From CAYYNP01 sp964472545 (lineage in GTDB: Bacteria > Planctomycetota > Planctomycetia > Pirellulales > Thermoguttaceae), in the NCBI GenBank assembly GCA_964472545.1, contig CAYYNP010000016.1, positions 1 to 64,000 on the forward strand: a stretch of DNA of 64,000 nt, written 5' to 3'. Position numbers and translations under genes: made by a program. Below, piece by piece: positions 34,624 to 43,359 of the stretch; within the stretch, counting starts at the first letter, position 1; the number at the start of each line of letters is the position of its first letter. The notes under the pieces are model-generated. The model was not told the DNA's origin, did not search any database, and saw only the letters and a list, made by a program, of their open reading frames with translations.

Positions 34624-35109
34624 TCAGGACTTCGCCGCGTAGAGTTCGGCGTATTCGAGTACCCAGAGGTCGATCATCTCGGTAAACGAAGTGAGGTCGA
34701 CCTCCGTGAGCCGTTGGAAATGCGAACGGTTGAAGAGTTCCTTGTTGCGGATCGTGGCCTTGGCGGCCAGGTCGAGCACGTGATAGGAAGAGGCCGGACG
34801 GATCACCATTTCCAGTCGGCTGAAAAAGTTGGTGCGTGAACGCGAGCGGACTGCGATATCGTCGCGGCTGATACCTGCCCCCCAGCCGGCCTCGCCCACG
34901 ATGGTCTGGAAACGGAAGCCGGGGAAATGGTCGGCCAACTTCCGCAGGCAATTCTCAATCACCTCGGAGAGTTCCAGCCGATACCGGCGATGCAACTGGG
35001 CAAGCTCCTTCTCGGTGATTGCCTTCTCGGCGCTGGCGCGTGCCCGGGCATTGCTGGCCCGCTGACCGCGTTCGATCGCCTTTTCGAGTCGTTTCTGGAA
35101 GTCCGTCAT
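34624..35109 (-). CDS. Hypothetical cytoplasmic protein
   Basis: A 161-residue protein with a basic coiled-coil-like N-terminus (MTDFQKRLEKAIERGQRASNARARASAEKAITEKELAQL) and a mixed alpha/beta C-terminal part (YHVLDLAAKATIRNKELFNRSHFQRLTEVDLTSFTEMIDLWVLEYAELYAA). It has no signal peptide, membrane segment or known motif. It starts 41 bases after the Tex stop and may share its transcript. Confidence 0.65.
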   Translation of the reverse strand: MTDFQKRLEKAIERGQRASNARARASAEKAITEKELAQLHRRYRLELSEVIENCLRKLADHFPGFRFQTIVGEAGWGAGISRDDIAVRSRSRTNFFSRLEMVIRPASSYHVLDLAAKATIRNKELFNRSHFQRLTEVDLTSFTEMIDLWVLEYAELYAAKS

Positions 35110-35150
35110 GTATCGATCGTGCGGCCGTTGCGGCCACTACCATGGCAAGG

Positions 35151-38100
35151 CTAGGCTGGCGTGTCGGTGGAGCTGTCTGCCGCGGGCGGCGATTCTTCGG
35201 TGGGCGGCGTCTCGTTGGTGGCGTCGACCGGATTCTCGGCCACGTCGGGCGATGCGCCTGCGGTGTTGTCGGTTTCGTCCGGCGTGTCAGAGACAATATG
35301 CTGCGTAACCACCGGCGCCGGCGGAACGATCGCGACGCTGGAGGGCATGCCGGAAACGGGGCTCTCCGGCGCGGCGTCCGTCGGCACAGCCGTGTCCGTC
35401 TGCGGAGTCGTGTCTGGCTGTGCAGCGGCATCTGGCTGTGGAGCAGCGTCCGTGGGTGGGGTTTTGTCGGAGGGTGCCGGTGCGTCGGGTGCCGGTGCGT
35501 CGGGTGCCGGTGCGTCGGGTGCCGGCGCGTCGGGTGCCGGTGCGTCGGGTGCCGGTGCGTCGGGTGGCGGTGCGTCGGGTGCCGCATCCTGCGGCTGCTT
35601 CTTCGGCTTTGGCGGCTTCTTCGCGGGCGGTTTGGATTCCTCTTCCTGGTGATCGAAGAACTGTGCCAGATCGCCGAACGTCCGCATCGGTTCTTTGCCG
35701 GTCTTCATGCCGTCGGTGATCGGCACGATCGGCTTCGGCGGGGGTTTGGGACGATACGGCGGCCGCGGCTTTGCGGGACCTCGTCCTCTGCCGGGCCCTC
35801 GGCCCTGGCCTCGGCGACCGCCTTTGTCGCGGCCCTTGCCGCGCGGCGGCCGACCGCCCTTGTCGCCGCCCTGGCCTCCGCCACCGCCGCGCTGCGCGCC
35901 GCGGGATCTTGGGGGCCGCTCGCCGCGGGGCTGGCCTTCGCCTTCGGCCGTCTGCTGCGAATCCGACTCCTCGCCTCGGCGCGGCCGCCGCGGGCGCTGC
36001 GTGCCGGGCTCGATCATCGTCAGCGACACCCGCCGCCGTTCTTTGTCGACTTCGATCACCCAGACCTTGACGATATCGCCCACGGCTACGACTTCGTGCG
36101 GGTCGCGGACGAAGCGGTCGGCCAGTTGGCTCACGTGGACCAGGCCGCTGTCGTGCATGCCAATGTCGACGAACGCCCCGAAGTCGACCACGTTCAGCAC
36201 CGTGCCGGTCAACTCCATCCCGGCCGAAAGGTCATCGAGTTTCAGCACCTGGTGCTTGAAGACCGGCGGAGGAAGGTCCTCGCGGGGGTCGCGTCCCGGG
36301 CGGGTAAGCTGGGCCAGGATGTCCTTCAACGTCAGCGTGCCCACCTCCATCTCTGTGGACATCGCTTCGACGTCGACTTTAGCTAACGCGTCGCTCAGCG
36401 CGGCCACCTTCTCTTTCTGCCGCAGATCCTCCGGTTGGCAACGTAGATTCGACAGCACACGGGCGGCGGCCGTGTAGCTTTCCGGATGGATCCAGGTGCC
36501 GTCTAGCGGCTGGTCGCCGCCGGTGATCTTCAAGAACCCGGCGGCCTGGACGAACGTCGTCTCGCCCAAACCGGCCACTTCCATCAATTGCTGGCGATTG
36601 CGGAAGGGGCCGTTTTGCAGCCGATGCTCGTAGACCCGCCGAGCGGTCAACTGATTGAGCCCGGAAACGTATCGCAACAGGGCCGAACTGGCCGTGTTGA
36701 CGTCGACGCCCACGCGATTGACGCACGACTCGACGACGCCGTCGAGCGATTCGCGCAGGTGCTTGGCCTTGACGTCGTGCTGGTACTGTCCCACGCCGAT
36801 GTTGGCCGCGTCGATCTTGACCAGTTCGCTCAGCGGGTCCTGCAGCCGCCGGCCGATCGAGATCGCGCCGCGGAGCGTGGCGTCGTATTCCGGAAATTCC
36901 TCCCGGCCGATGCGGCTGGTCGAGTAGACGCTCGCGCCCGCCTCGTTGACGATCACGTAGGCGACGTTCGACTCCTTCAACTCGCCGGAGATCAACTCGG
37001 CGAAGAATTTTTCCGACTCCCGGCAGGCCGTGCCGTTGCCGATGGCCACCACCGTGAGTTGAAGACGGCCAATCAGGTCGATCACCGTCTGCCTCGCCTG
37101 CTGACGGCGTTCCGGCCGCCCGACCAGGTGAATCACGGCGTGGTCCAGTACGTTGCCGAACTGATCCAGCGCTGCCAGCTTGCAGCCGCTCTTGAAGCCG
37201 GGGTCGACGGCCAACACGCGCCGATCGTGTACCGGCGGCTGCAACAGCAGATTGCGCAGGTTCTGGGCAAAGACGGTCACCGCGTGGGTCTCCGCCCGAT
37301 CGGTCAACTCGCGCCGAGCTTCCCGTTCCAGGGCCGGCAGGATCAAGCGGTTCAGCGCGTCGCGGGCACAGCCGCGGAGGTAATCGCCGTGCGGATGGTC
37401 TTCGGGCACGAGCAACTCATCCATCGCCCGGTGCATCGCCTCCACGTCGCACGTGACCTTGATCCGCAACACCTTGGTGCGTTCGCCCCGATTGATCCGC
37501 AACACGCGATGCGGCGGGATCTTCTTGATCTCCTCGCTGTAATCGAAGAACTCGTGAAAATCCTTGATCTTCTTCTCTTCCGCCCGCTTCTTCTTCAACT
37601 CCTTGCGAGTCAGCCGCTCCTGCTTGCGCTTTTCGGCGCCGCGGCGTGCGACCGGTTTTGGCGCGGCAGGTGCCGGGGCGTCCGGCTTCTTGGCTTCCTG
37701 CGGCTGTTCCGGAGGTGGAGCCGCCGCGGAGGCCGGGGCGGGTTCGTCCGTCGAGGCGGGCGGGGCGGCATCGGTGGCGGGTGGGGCGGCTTGCTCGGAT
37801 GCAGAAGTTGTCACCGAGGCAGTGGCCGCATCGGAAGGCGCTGTATCGGAGGGCTTTTCCGATGACGTGCCAGAATCGCCGGGCGCGTTGTTGGCGTCGA
37901 CGGCCGTGGCGTCGGTGCCGTCGGCCGGATTCTCCTCCGGCTTCGATTCCGCCGCGGGCGATGCACTCGTGTCCTCGGCCGCCTCGGCTGGTGGATTGGG
38001 GGTGTCCGAGGGCGTCTCGTCCGGCTTCTGGTCGCCGGGTTCTTGGCCGCCGGGTTCTTGGTCGCCGGGTTCTTGGTCGCCGGGTTCTTGGCCGCCGGGT

Positions 38101-38984
38101 TCTTGGCCGCCGGGGTTGCCGTTCGCCGCTGCGTCGGTTGGTTTGTCCGGGGCACTCTCGCCGGGCTGTTGTGCTTCGGGCTGCGACGTTTCAGGGCGCG
38201 ACGTTTCAGGTTGCGGTGTCTCGGATTGCGGTGTTTCGGATTGCGGCTTGTCGGCTGCCGCCTGTGTGCCATCCTCCGATGACGCGCTCGGGCCGCCGGG
38301 GGAATTCTCGGGCTTGGCCGGCTTGGCATCCGGCGCAGCGCCGGGAGCGGGAGCGTTCGATGTCGGCTTGGCCGGCGGGTCTCCGCCGATCCTCGTGCTC
38401 ACCAACTTTCCCGTGCGTTGCAGGATCTCACGAAGCCGTTGGCGGACTTCTGCGTTCTCGCTGATGCGTTCGGTGAGGATGTGGCCGGCGCCCAGCAAGG
38501 CGTCGGCGGCCGTGGGGACGTCGCGGTCCGGGTTGGCGTAGTCGGCGGCTCGGGCGTCAAGATCGGCGCAAAGCGGATTGGCGTCGAGGATCTCGGTGGC
38601 CAATTCCTCCAGGCCGCGCGACCTCGCAACCGTGGCCAATGTCTGCTTCTTCGGCTTATACGGCAGATAGAGATCTTCCAGCCGTTTGGCCGTGCCGGCC
38701 GAGCGGATCTGTTTGGCGAGCTGCTCGGTCAGCTTGTCTTGGGCCTCGATCGAGCGGAGGATCGTCTGCTTGCGATCGGCCAACAGCCGCATTTTCGCCA
38801 GCCGGCCTTGGATCTGCCGTATCTGCTCCTCGTCGAGCCCTCCGGTCTGGTCCTTGCGGTATCGGGTGATGAAGGGAACCGTGTTCCCATCGTCGAGCAA
38901 CTCGACGACCGCTTGGACTTGGCGCAGAGAGACGCTCAGACCACGAGCCACGTGTCGCAAGTCAATCGTTACCGTAGTGGCCAT
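35151..38984 (-). CDS. tex: Tex-family RNA-binding protein with large disordered insertion
   Basis: Tex is a conserved transcription-associated, S1-domain nucleic-acid-binding protein. The N-terminal part (1-200) has the Tex start VPFITRYRKDQTGGLDE. Then about 270 residues (roughly 201-470) of Pro/Glu/Ala/Ser-rich sequence, including PQSET and QEPGD repeats, interrupt the protein between GKLVS and the usual FxxFFDYSEEIKKIPPHR. The YqgF-like RNase-H fold follows (VLAVDPGFKSGCKLA), then the helix-hairpin-helix, then the S1 domain (GMELTGTVLNVVDFGAFVDIG). After S1 comes a C-terminal tail of about 230 residues with RGG-like repeats and APDAP repeats. Ordinary Tex has about 780 residues; this one has 1277. 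The core is intact, so it is probably functional. Confidence 0.88.
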   Translation of the reverse strand: MATTVTIDLRHVARGLSVSLRQVQAVVELLDDGNTVPFITRYRKDQTGGLDEEQIRQIQGRLAKMRLLADRKQTILRSIEAQDKLTEQLAKQIRSAGTAKRLEDLYLPYKPKKQTLATVARSRGLEELATEILDANPLCADLDARAADYANPDRDVPTAADALLGAGHILTERISENAEVRQRLREILQRTGKLVSTRIGGDPPAKPTSNAPAPGAAPDAKPAKPENSPGGPSASSEDGTQAAADKPQSETPQSETPQPETSRPETSQPEAQQPGESAPDKPTDAAANGNPGGQEPGGQEPGDQEPGDQEPGGQEPGDQKPDETPSDTPNPPAEAAEDTSASPAAESKPEENPADGTDATAVDANNAPGDSGTSSEKPSDTAPSDAATASVTTSASEQAAPPATDAAPPASTDEPAPASAAAPPPEQPQEAKKPDAPAPAAPKPVARRGAEKRKQERLTRKELKKKRAEEKKIKDFHEFFDYSEEIKKIPPHRVLRINRGERTKVLRIKVTCDVEAMHRAMDELLVPEDHPHGDYLRGCARDALNRLILPALEREARRELTDRAETHAVTVFAQNLRNLLLQPPVHDRRVLAVDPGFKSGCKLAALDQFGNVLDHAVIHLVGRPERRQQARQTVIDLIGRLQLTVVAIGNGTACRESEKFFAELISGELKESNVAYVIVNEAGASVYSTSRIGREEFPEYDATLRGAISIGRRLQDPLSELVKIDAANIGVGQYQHDVKAKHLRESLDGVVESCVNRVGVDVNTASSALLRYVSGLNQLTARRVYEHRLQNGPFRNRQQLMEVAGLGETTFVQAAGFLKITGGDQPLDGTWIHPESYTAAARVLSNLRCQPEDLRQKEKVAALSDALAKVDVEAMSTEMEVGTLTLKDILAQLTRPGRDPREDLPPPVFKHQVLKLDDLSAGMELTGTVLNVVDFGAFVDIGMHDSGLVHVSQLADRFVRDPHEVVAVGDIVKVWVIEVDKERRRVSLTMIEPGTQRPRRPRRGEESDSQQTAEGEGQPRGERPPRSRGAQRGGGGGQGGDKGGRPPRGKGRDKGGRRGQGRGPGRGRGPAKPRPPYRPKPPPKPIVPITDGMKTGKEPMRTFGDLAQFFDHQEEESKPPAKKPPKPKKQPQDAAPDAPPPDAPAPDAPAPDAPAPDAPAPDAPAPDAPAPSDKTPPTDAAPQPDAAAQPDTTPQTDTAVPTDAAPESPVSGMPSSVAIVPPAPVVTQHIVSDTPDETDNTAGASPDVAENPVDATNETPPTEESPPAADSSTDTPA
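35471..35590 (-). repeat. Tandem repeats encoding APDAP units in the Tex tail
   Basis: About eight 15-base units encode PAPDA near the C-terminus of Tex. This is a coding low-complexity tract, not a CRISPR array because there are no distinct spacers. Confidence 0.8.
38035..38115 (-). repeat. Tandem repeats encoding QEPGD units in the Tex insertion
   Basis: Five to six 15-base units encode GGQEP/GDQEP within the insertion that splits the Tex core. Copy number is likely to vary between strains. Confidence 0.8.
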
Positions 38985-39228
38985 AACTTACCTAGGCTAT
39001 TCATCGGACCCGCATTGTGGGCAACATCGATTCGTCATGCACGAACGCGCCAACACAACATTCGGGAAAAAGCCGCATTTTCCATCAAAAGGATCAAACC
39101 CGCAAGACGCCCACGGCCGATACAGAAAGAAGCAGACAGGGAGGGCACATCGAATTGCGCGCCGCCGAGCCCAAAATATCCTCACGGGGAGGAGTCAACG
39201 GAGCCGGTGGCGGACAAGGAGGCCCTCG

Positions 39229-39495
39229 ATGGGTCCAGGAGTCGCTCCCATGAATTCAGCCAATCTTCGCATCTATTACGGCCCGGAAGGCAGCGGAAGC
39301 TCGGTCGAAGTCGCCGAAGAGCACGATCGGCACCAGGTAACGGTCCCGCTGATGGACGTCTTGCCGCTATTGGCCGACGCGGTTCGGTCGGAGCGAACCT
39401 GGCTGCGAGATTTTGAGGACGATGAAGTCACGATCTCGATGGATCTCTACGAAGTCCTCCTAGCCTACCAGCATTATCGCCGCCCATCGGCGTAG
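39229..39495 (+). CDS. Small conserved hypothetical protein
   Basis: An 88-residue cytoplasmic protein. The start is ATG 39229 because a near-perfect Shine-Dalgarno AAGGAGG (39216-39222) lies six bases upstream; ATG 39250 (MNSANLR) also has an AGGAGT site. The sequence is acidic with the motif RIYYGPEGSGSSVEVAEEHD and LMDVLPLLADAVRSERTWLRDFEDDEVTI. It looks like a small conserved planctomycete protein of unknown function. Tex is transcribed divergently. Confidence 0.75.
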   Translation: MGPGVAPMNSANLRIYYGPEGSGSSVEVAEEHDRHQVTVPLMDVLPLLADAVRSERTWLRDFEDDEVTISMDLYEVLLAYQHYRRPSA

Positions 39496-39815
39496 GTCTT
39501 CTAGGCGGGCCTTTTCTGGACGGTTCCTTTCTGGACGGACCTTCTGGCTGCGGCAGAACGTCTCCCGCGCGCCGGATGGTGAGCCCGTGGCTTCGATAGC
39601 CACGCGTTAGGGCGACCTCGGCTCTGCGCACGGCCGGTCATTTCGGGCGCGAGATCTTCGGTCTCTCTGCCGACTCCCCCAGCAACGTCTCTGACTCCCC
39701 AGCCCTCGCCTCGGCGGGTCTCTGCACAGCGTGGCAAATCCAGGGCGCGCGATTACGCGTTTTAGGGAACTATACTCGCGATAGACTCGTCCTATCTTGC
39801 AGGAGGTCCCATACG
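39496..39815. other. Intergenic region with a hairpin and a possible promoter
   Basis: No gene is supported. A hairpin CGTGGCT-TCGAT-AGCCACG lies at 39586-39604. TATACT at 39771-39776 is a good -10 hexamer for the coiled-coil gene starting at 39816, but I see no convincing -35. Confidence 0.45.
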
Positions 39816-40775
39816 ATGAAATATCCCGTGAATCTGCGTCTTGTGGTTACGTGTTTGGCACTGGCCACGGTTTGGCTGCCCTGTCTTGCGCTCGGCCAAG
39901 ACACCTCGTCGGCCGAGGCTGAATTGGCCGAGGCCCAGGCGGAAAACGCCAAAATGGCCGTCAAAGTGGCCGAATTGGAGGCTGCGCTGGCCCAAAAGGC
40001 GGCCATGGTGAACGAGCACCAGGCCATGACGGAACTGAACAAGAAAATGCTGGCGGTCCTTCAGCAGGAATCGCAGCAACTCCGCCAGCAGATGGCGGCA
40101 CTCCAAGACGAACGCGACAACAGCCAGAAGTCGGTGGTCGACCTGACCGACCAACTGCAAAAGGCGTTTGCCGAGCTAAAGCGGCTGAAGGAAGAGAACG
40201 CGCGATTGGCGGCCGTCGTGCCAGCTCCTCCAAACGGCGTGTCTCCGCCCCCTAAGGTCGAGGGTTTAGTGCTTGGGGTCGCGTCCGGCGGCTTGGTCGA
40301 AATCTCGATCGGTACTGATGACGGACTGAAGGCCGGACACCGTCTGACCGTCTTCCGTGAGGCCGCAGGCAAGCAGACCCAGCTCGGGCTGATCGACGTG
40401 CTACAGGCGAGCAAAGACAAGGCCATCTGCCGGGTTGACACGAAATCTGCCCAGGCCGAGATCGCCAAAGGCGATCGCGTCACCACCGGCAATCTGGCGG
40501 CTCCGCCGGTGGCAGTTGCCCCGGGAGCCCCCCCGCTCTTAGTGGGGGGCGAAGTGGTTGCGGTAGGCGAGAACGGTGAGATCGTGGTTTCTTTTGGTGC
40601 CAGCGACGGTGTGGCCATCGGCCATCGGCTCGAGGTGTATCGCCTGCAGGGCGCTGAGGGCATCTACGTTGCCCAGGTCGAGGTAGTGCGGCCTGCCGCC
40701 AAAACGTCGGTCTGCAAGGCGGTGCAAACGATGGGGTCGATCCGCAAGGGGGATCGGGTGACCTCGAAGCTCTGA
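39816..40775 (+). CDS. Secreted coiled-coil protein with two beta-domain repeats
   Basis: The ATG at 39816 follows AGGAGG (spacing 9). A signal peptide ends near ...LALGQDTSS. Residues of roughly 30-130 form a long coiled coil (AEAELAEAQAENAKMAVKVAELEAAL ... LQKAFAELKRLKEENARL). Two related beta-rich units follow, around residues 148-225 (VLGVASGGLVEISIGTDDGLKAGHRLTVFRE ... KGDRVTTGNL) and 244-319 (VVAVGENGEIVVSFGASDGVAIGHRLEVYRL ... RKGDRVTSKL). The second copy mirrors the first and resembles the FlgT C-terminal or S1-like fold. It is probably a periplasmic structural or tethering protein. A hairpin at 40879-40904 follows. Confidence 0.8.
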   Translation: MKYPVNLRLVVTCLALATVWLPCLALGQDTSSAEAELAEAQAENAKMAVKVAELEAALAQKAAMVNEHQAMTELNKKMLAVLQQESQQLRQQMAALQDERDNSQKSVVDLTDQLQKAFAELKRLKEENARLAAVVPAPPNGVSPPPKVEGLVLGVASGGLVEISIGTDDGLKAGHRLTVFREAAGKQTQLGLIDVLQASKDKAICRVDTKSAQAEIAKGDRVTTGNLAAPPVAVAPGAPPLLVGGEVVAVGENGEIVVSFGASDGVAIGHRLEVYRLQGAEGIYVAQVEVVRPAAKTSVCKAVQTMGSIRKGDRVTSKL

Positions 40776-40878
40776 GTCCGGTCAATCTGAGGCCGATAAG
40801 CTGGAGCTTGGGCAAACTGGGCTGGTTCGCAGAAAAGCCCTGGAATTATTCCGCAATTGGCGAGAACCCTCAGAAGTC

Positions 40879-40904
40879 GGCCCGCGTAGGACTTTACGCG
40901 GGCC
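40879..40904 (+). terminator. Hairpin after the coiled-coil gene
   Basis: Perfect 10-base stem GGCCCGCGTA / TACGCGGGCC with a 6-base loop, about 100 bases after the preceding stop and 41 bases before the sigma factor start. It lacks a U tract, so it may instead be a leader structure of the sigma gene. Confidence 0.55.
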
Positions 40905-40944
40905 TGCGCGTGTCGTAAGGGCGACAGCGACCGGGGAGGCCGCC

Positions 40945-42393
40945 ATGAACGACCAGAATCCTGATGCCGTGAGGATCTACCTCGCCGAGATGGGCGATAT
41001 CCCCCTGCTTTCCCCGCAGGAGGAGATCGACGCCGCCCATTGCGTCGAGCGGAGCCGATCTCGCTTCCGACGCTGCGTCCTGGCCAACGATTACATTCTG
41101 CAAACCGTGGCCGACCTGCTGGTGCAAGTTCTCGAGGGCAAAGTTCGCCCCGATCGAACGGTCGACGTCTCGATGGGTGATCTGGACGCAAAACGGGCGG
41201 TGCTGGCACGCCTGAAGCCGAATCTTCGCACGCTGGAACATCTCATCCAGCGCAACCAGGAAGATTTTGCCGCGGCCGTCGGCCGAGATCGGCCGATGGA
41301 AGAGCGCCGCGCCGCTTGGCGGCGGCTAGCCGTTCGCCGTGCCAAGGCCGTGCGGCTGATCGAGGAGTCGCCGATCCGCGGCGATCAGTTGCAGCAGATC
41401 CTCGATAGCCTCCGGCGGATCTCCCGACAGATGGAAGAACTGGCCGAGAAGCTGGCCGAACTGCGCGGCCGATGCCGGACGGATGCCGCCGTGGTCAAGC
41501 TGCGCCGGGAATTGCACCGCATGATGCGGATCACGCTGGAAAGCCCCGCGACACTTCGCCGCCGCTTGGCAAAGATCGCTCGACTGCACAAAGAGCACCA
41601 GACCGCCCGGCGGCGTCTCTCGTCGGGCAACCTGCGGCTGGTCGTGGCGATTGCGAAGCGCTACCGCAATCAGGGCATCAGCTTCCTGGACCTGATACAG
41701 GAGGGCAATACCGGACTCCTGCGGGCGGTCGACAAGTTTGAGCCGGCCCGCGGGTTCAAGTTCTCCACCTACGCTACCTGGTGGATTCGCCAGGCGATTA
41801 CCCGCGCGCTGACCGACCAAAGCCGTACGATCCGAGTGCCGGCCCACATGCTCGATACCATGGGCCAAATCGACTCGATCACCGAAGAAGTGGTGCAAGA
41901 CATCGGCGCGCAACCGACGCTCGAGGAGACGGTCGAAGCGACCGGATTGCCGGCGGCGAAGATCGACTGCGGGATCAAGATGAGCCGTCAACCCCAGTCG
42001 TTGGATCAACCGGTCGACGACGAAAACGAAGCCCAATTGCGGGACCTGCTGGAGATCGAATACGAAGAGGATCCCTCGCAGAAGCTCAATCACAATGCCT
42101 TGCGCGAGCGGATCGACGACTTGCTCGAAGGCCTCGACTACCGCGAACGGGAGATCATCCGGCTGCGCTACGGTCTGGCCGACAATCAGATCTACACGCT
42201 CAAAGAGATCGGCAAGATCCTCTCGGTCACGCGCGAGCGCGTCCGCCAGATCGAAATGGAAGCCCTGCGCAAACTCCAGCAGCCCTCGCGGATGCGGAAA
42301 CTCGTCGGCTTTCTAGAACGCCCGGTGACGTTGCCGATGAGCGACTACGAGTTGGTGCCGGTGCCGCCGATGGCGGCGGTGGCCACAGGGTAG
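40945..42393 (+). CDS. Sigma-70 family RNA polymerase sigma factor (group 1/2 type)
   Basis: A full primary-type sigma factor of 482 residues. The region 1.2 motif VRIYLAEMGDIPLLSPQEE is at residues 8-27. A long non-conserved stretch (about 35-215) follows, then region 2.1-2.4 (NLRLVVAIAKRYRNQGISFLDLIQEGNTGLLRAV ... FKFSTYATWWIRQAITRAL, about 228-290), region 3 and region 4 (YTLKEIGKILSVTRERVRQIEMEALRKLQ, about 415-445) for -35 recognition. It is either RpoD itself or a paralogue. GGAGG lies about seven bases before the ATG. RpoD is usually longer and carries region 1.1, so a group 2 paralogue is possible. Confidence 0.88.
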   Translation: MNDQNPDAVRIYLAEMGDIPLLSPQEEIDAAHCVERSRSRFRRCVLANDYILQTVADLLVQVLEGKVRPDRTVDVSMGDLDAKRAVLARLKPNLRTLEHLIQRNQEDFAAAVGRDRPMEERRAAWRRLAVRRAKAVRLIEESPIRGDQLQQILDSLRRISRQMEELAEKLAELRGRCRTDAAVVKLRRELHRMMRITLESPATLRRRLAKIARLHKEHQTARRRLSSGNLRLVVAIAKRYRNQGISFLDLIQEGNTGLLRAVDKFEPARGFKFSTYATWWIRQAITRALTDQSRTIRVPAHMLDTMGQIDSITEEVVQDIGAQPTLEETVEATGLPAAKIDCGIKMSRQPQSLDQPVDDENEAQLRDLLEIEYEEDPSQKLNHNALRERIDDLLEGLDYREREIIRLRYGLADNQIYTLKEIGKILSVTRERVRQIEMEALRKLQQPSRMRKLVGFLERPVTLPMSDYELVPVPPMAAVATG

Positions 42394-42431
42394 GGGCGGA
42401 ACGGCAGTGCGGTGTCGCCGCTGGTCATCGG

Positions 42432-42989
42432 CTATTGTTGGATCTGCTCCCAGGGGATGCCACATTTCACTCGGGCATCTTCCATGCATTCCGCAAAGCG
42501 CGGAATGCTATCGATGGAGTTCACCGTAAAGCGGAACTGTTTGCCGTCTCTACGATGCACCACGAAGCTGCGGTCGGTGTTCTTGATCGACGCGCCTGGA
42601 ATCTTCAGCACTTTCATCTGCTCCTCGGTGAAGACCTCGTCGATCTTCTCGATCTCCGTCCAGGGGCAGGTCTCATCCAAGCCACGGTAGAAGTACGAGA
42701 AACCGTGTTCGTACACGCTGACACGATGGAAGGCGAGACGTTTCATCCATAACAACAGGGCGAGTCCGCCCAGCGGAGCGCCGCCGCCGATGAGGCCCAG
42801 TATTGCGTATCTTGCGATCTGGTCGCCCGTGTCGAGCCGTCTGGGATAGTCGCGCCGCACTTCGAAGACTACGAAGGCGACGCCACCGACGACCAGGGCG
42901 ACCCCGAGGATCGTCCCTGCGACGAGGTTGGCCTTCTTCGGCCGGAATGACCGGCGGATAGCACCAAGCGCACTCGCATCATGGGTCAT
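42432..42989 (-). CDS. Hypothetical membrane protein
   Basis: A 185-residue protein with two membrane segments (about residues 21-42, LVAGTILGVALVVGGVAFVVF, and 62-81, AILGLIGGGAPLGGLALLLW) and a C-terminal cytoplasmic beta-rich domain (VYEHGFSYFYRGLDETCPWTEIEKIDEVF). This layout resembles DUF6585-type membrane proteins. GGGGAGA lies six bases before the ATG at 42989. The function is unknown. Confidence 0.7.
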   Translation of the reverse strand: MTHDASALGAIRRSFRPKKANLVAGTILGVALVVGGVAFVVFEVRRDYPRRLDTGDQIARYAILGLIGGGAPLGGLALLLWMKRLAFHRVSVYEHGFSYFYRGLDETCPWTEIEKIDEVFTEEQMKVLKIPGASIKNTDRSFVVHRRDGKQFRFTVNSIDSIPRFAECMEDARVKCGIPWEQIQQ

Positions 42990-43359
42990 CGGCGTCTCCC
43001 CTCAGAGTCTCGGGATGAGATCGACACCCCCGACGGTAGCATTCCCGTGAATCGCTGACAAGGTCCAGGCGGTGGATAGTCCCATCGTTGCGGTGGCGAC
43101 ACGGGCCTCCGTCGAGAACGGGATTTCTTCACACGGCGAAAGCCACGCCCCAGACACGCGTGACAACCGTTGCATCCCGCATAGCTTCTCCAGCCCATCG
43201 CGGCGACGTAATCCTTAATGCTTCCGCCGTCTGCGTCGAAGCTATATATTGGTAGATTCTACCAAGCCCTCGCTGGTTGCCCGTGGTCCGCCAAACGCGT
43301 ATCCTCGAACCCCCAGCGATCTCCCGACGCCAGCAGCTTAACGTGCCCAGGAGCGTAAC
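42990..43359. other. Intergenic region with promoter/operator-like signals
   Basis: No gene is supported. Near the downstream acyl-CoA synthetase gene, TATATT at 43245-43250 is followed directly by a perfect 17-base palindrome, TTGGTAGATTCTACCAA (43249-43265), overlapping it by two bases. This is the arrangement expected for a repressor site on a promoter. Confidence 0.4.
43249..43265. promoter_or_regulatory. Candidate operator palindrome
   Basis: Arms of eight bases around a central T, overlapping a -10-like TATATT, about 95 bases before the GTG of the acyl-CoA synthetase gene. The binding protein is unknown. Confidence 0.35.

Noticed and set aside
35471..35590. Possible CRISPR-like tandem array
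   Set aside because: In-frame coding repeats of APDAP in the Tex tail without unique spacers.
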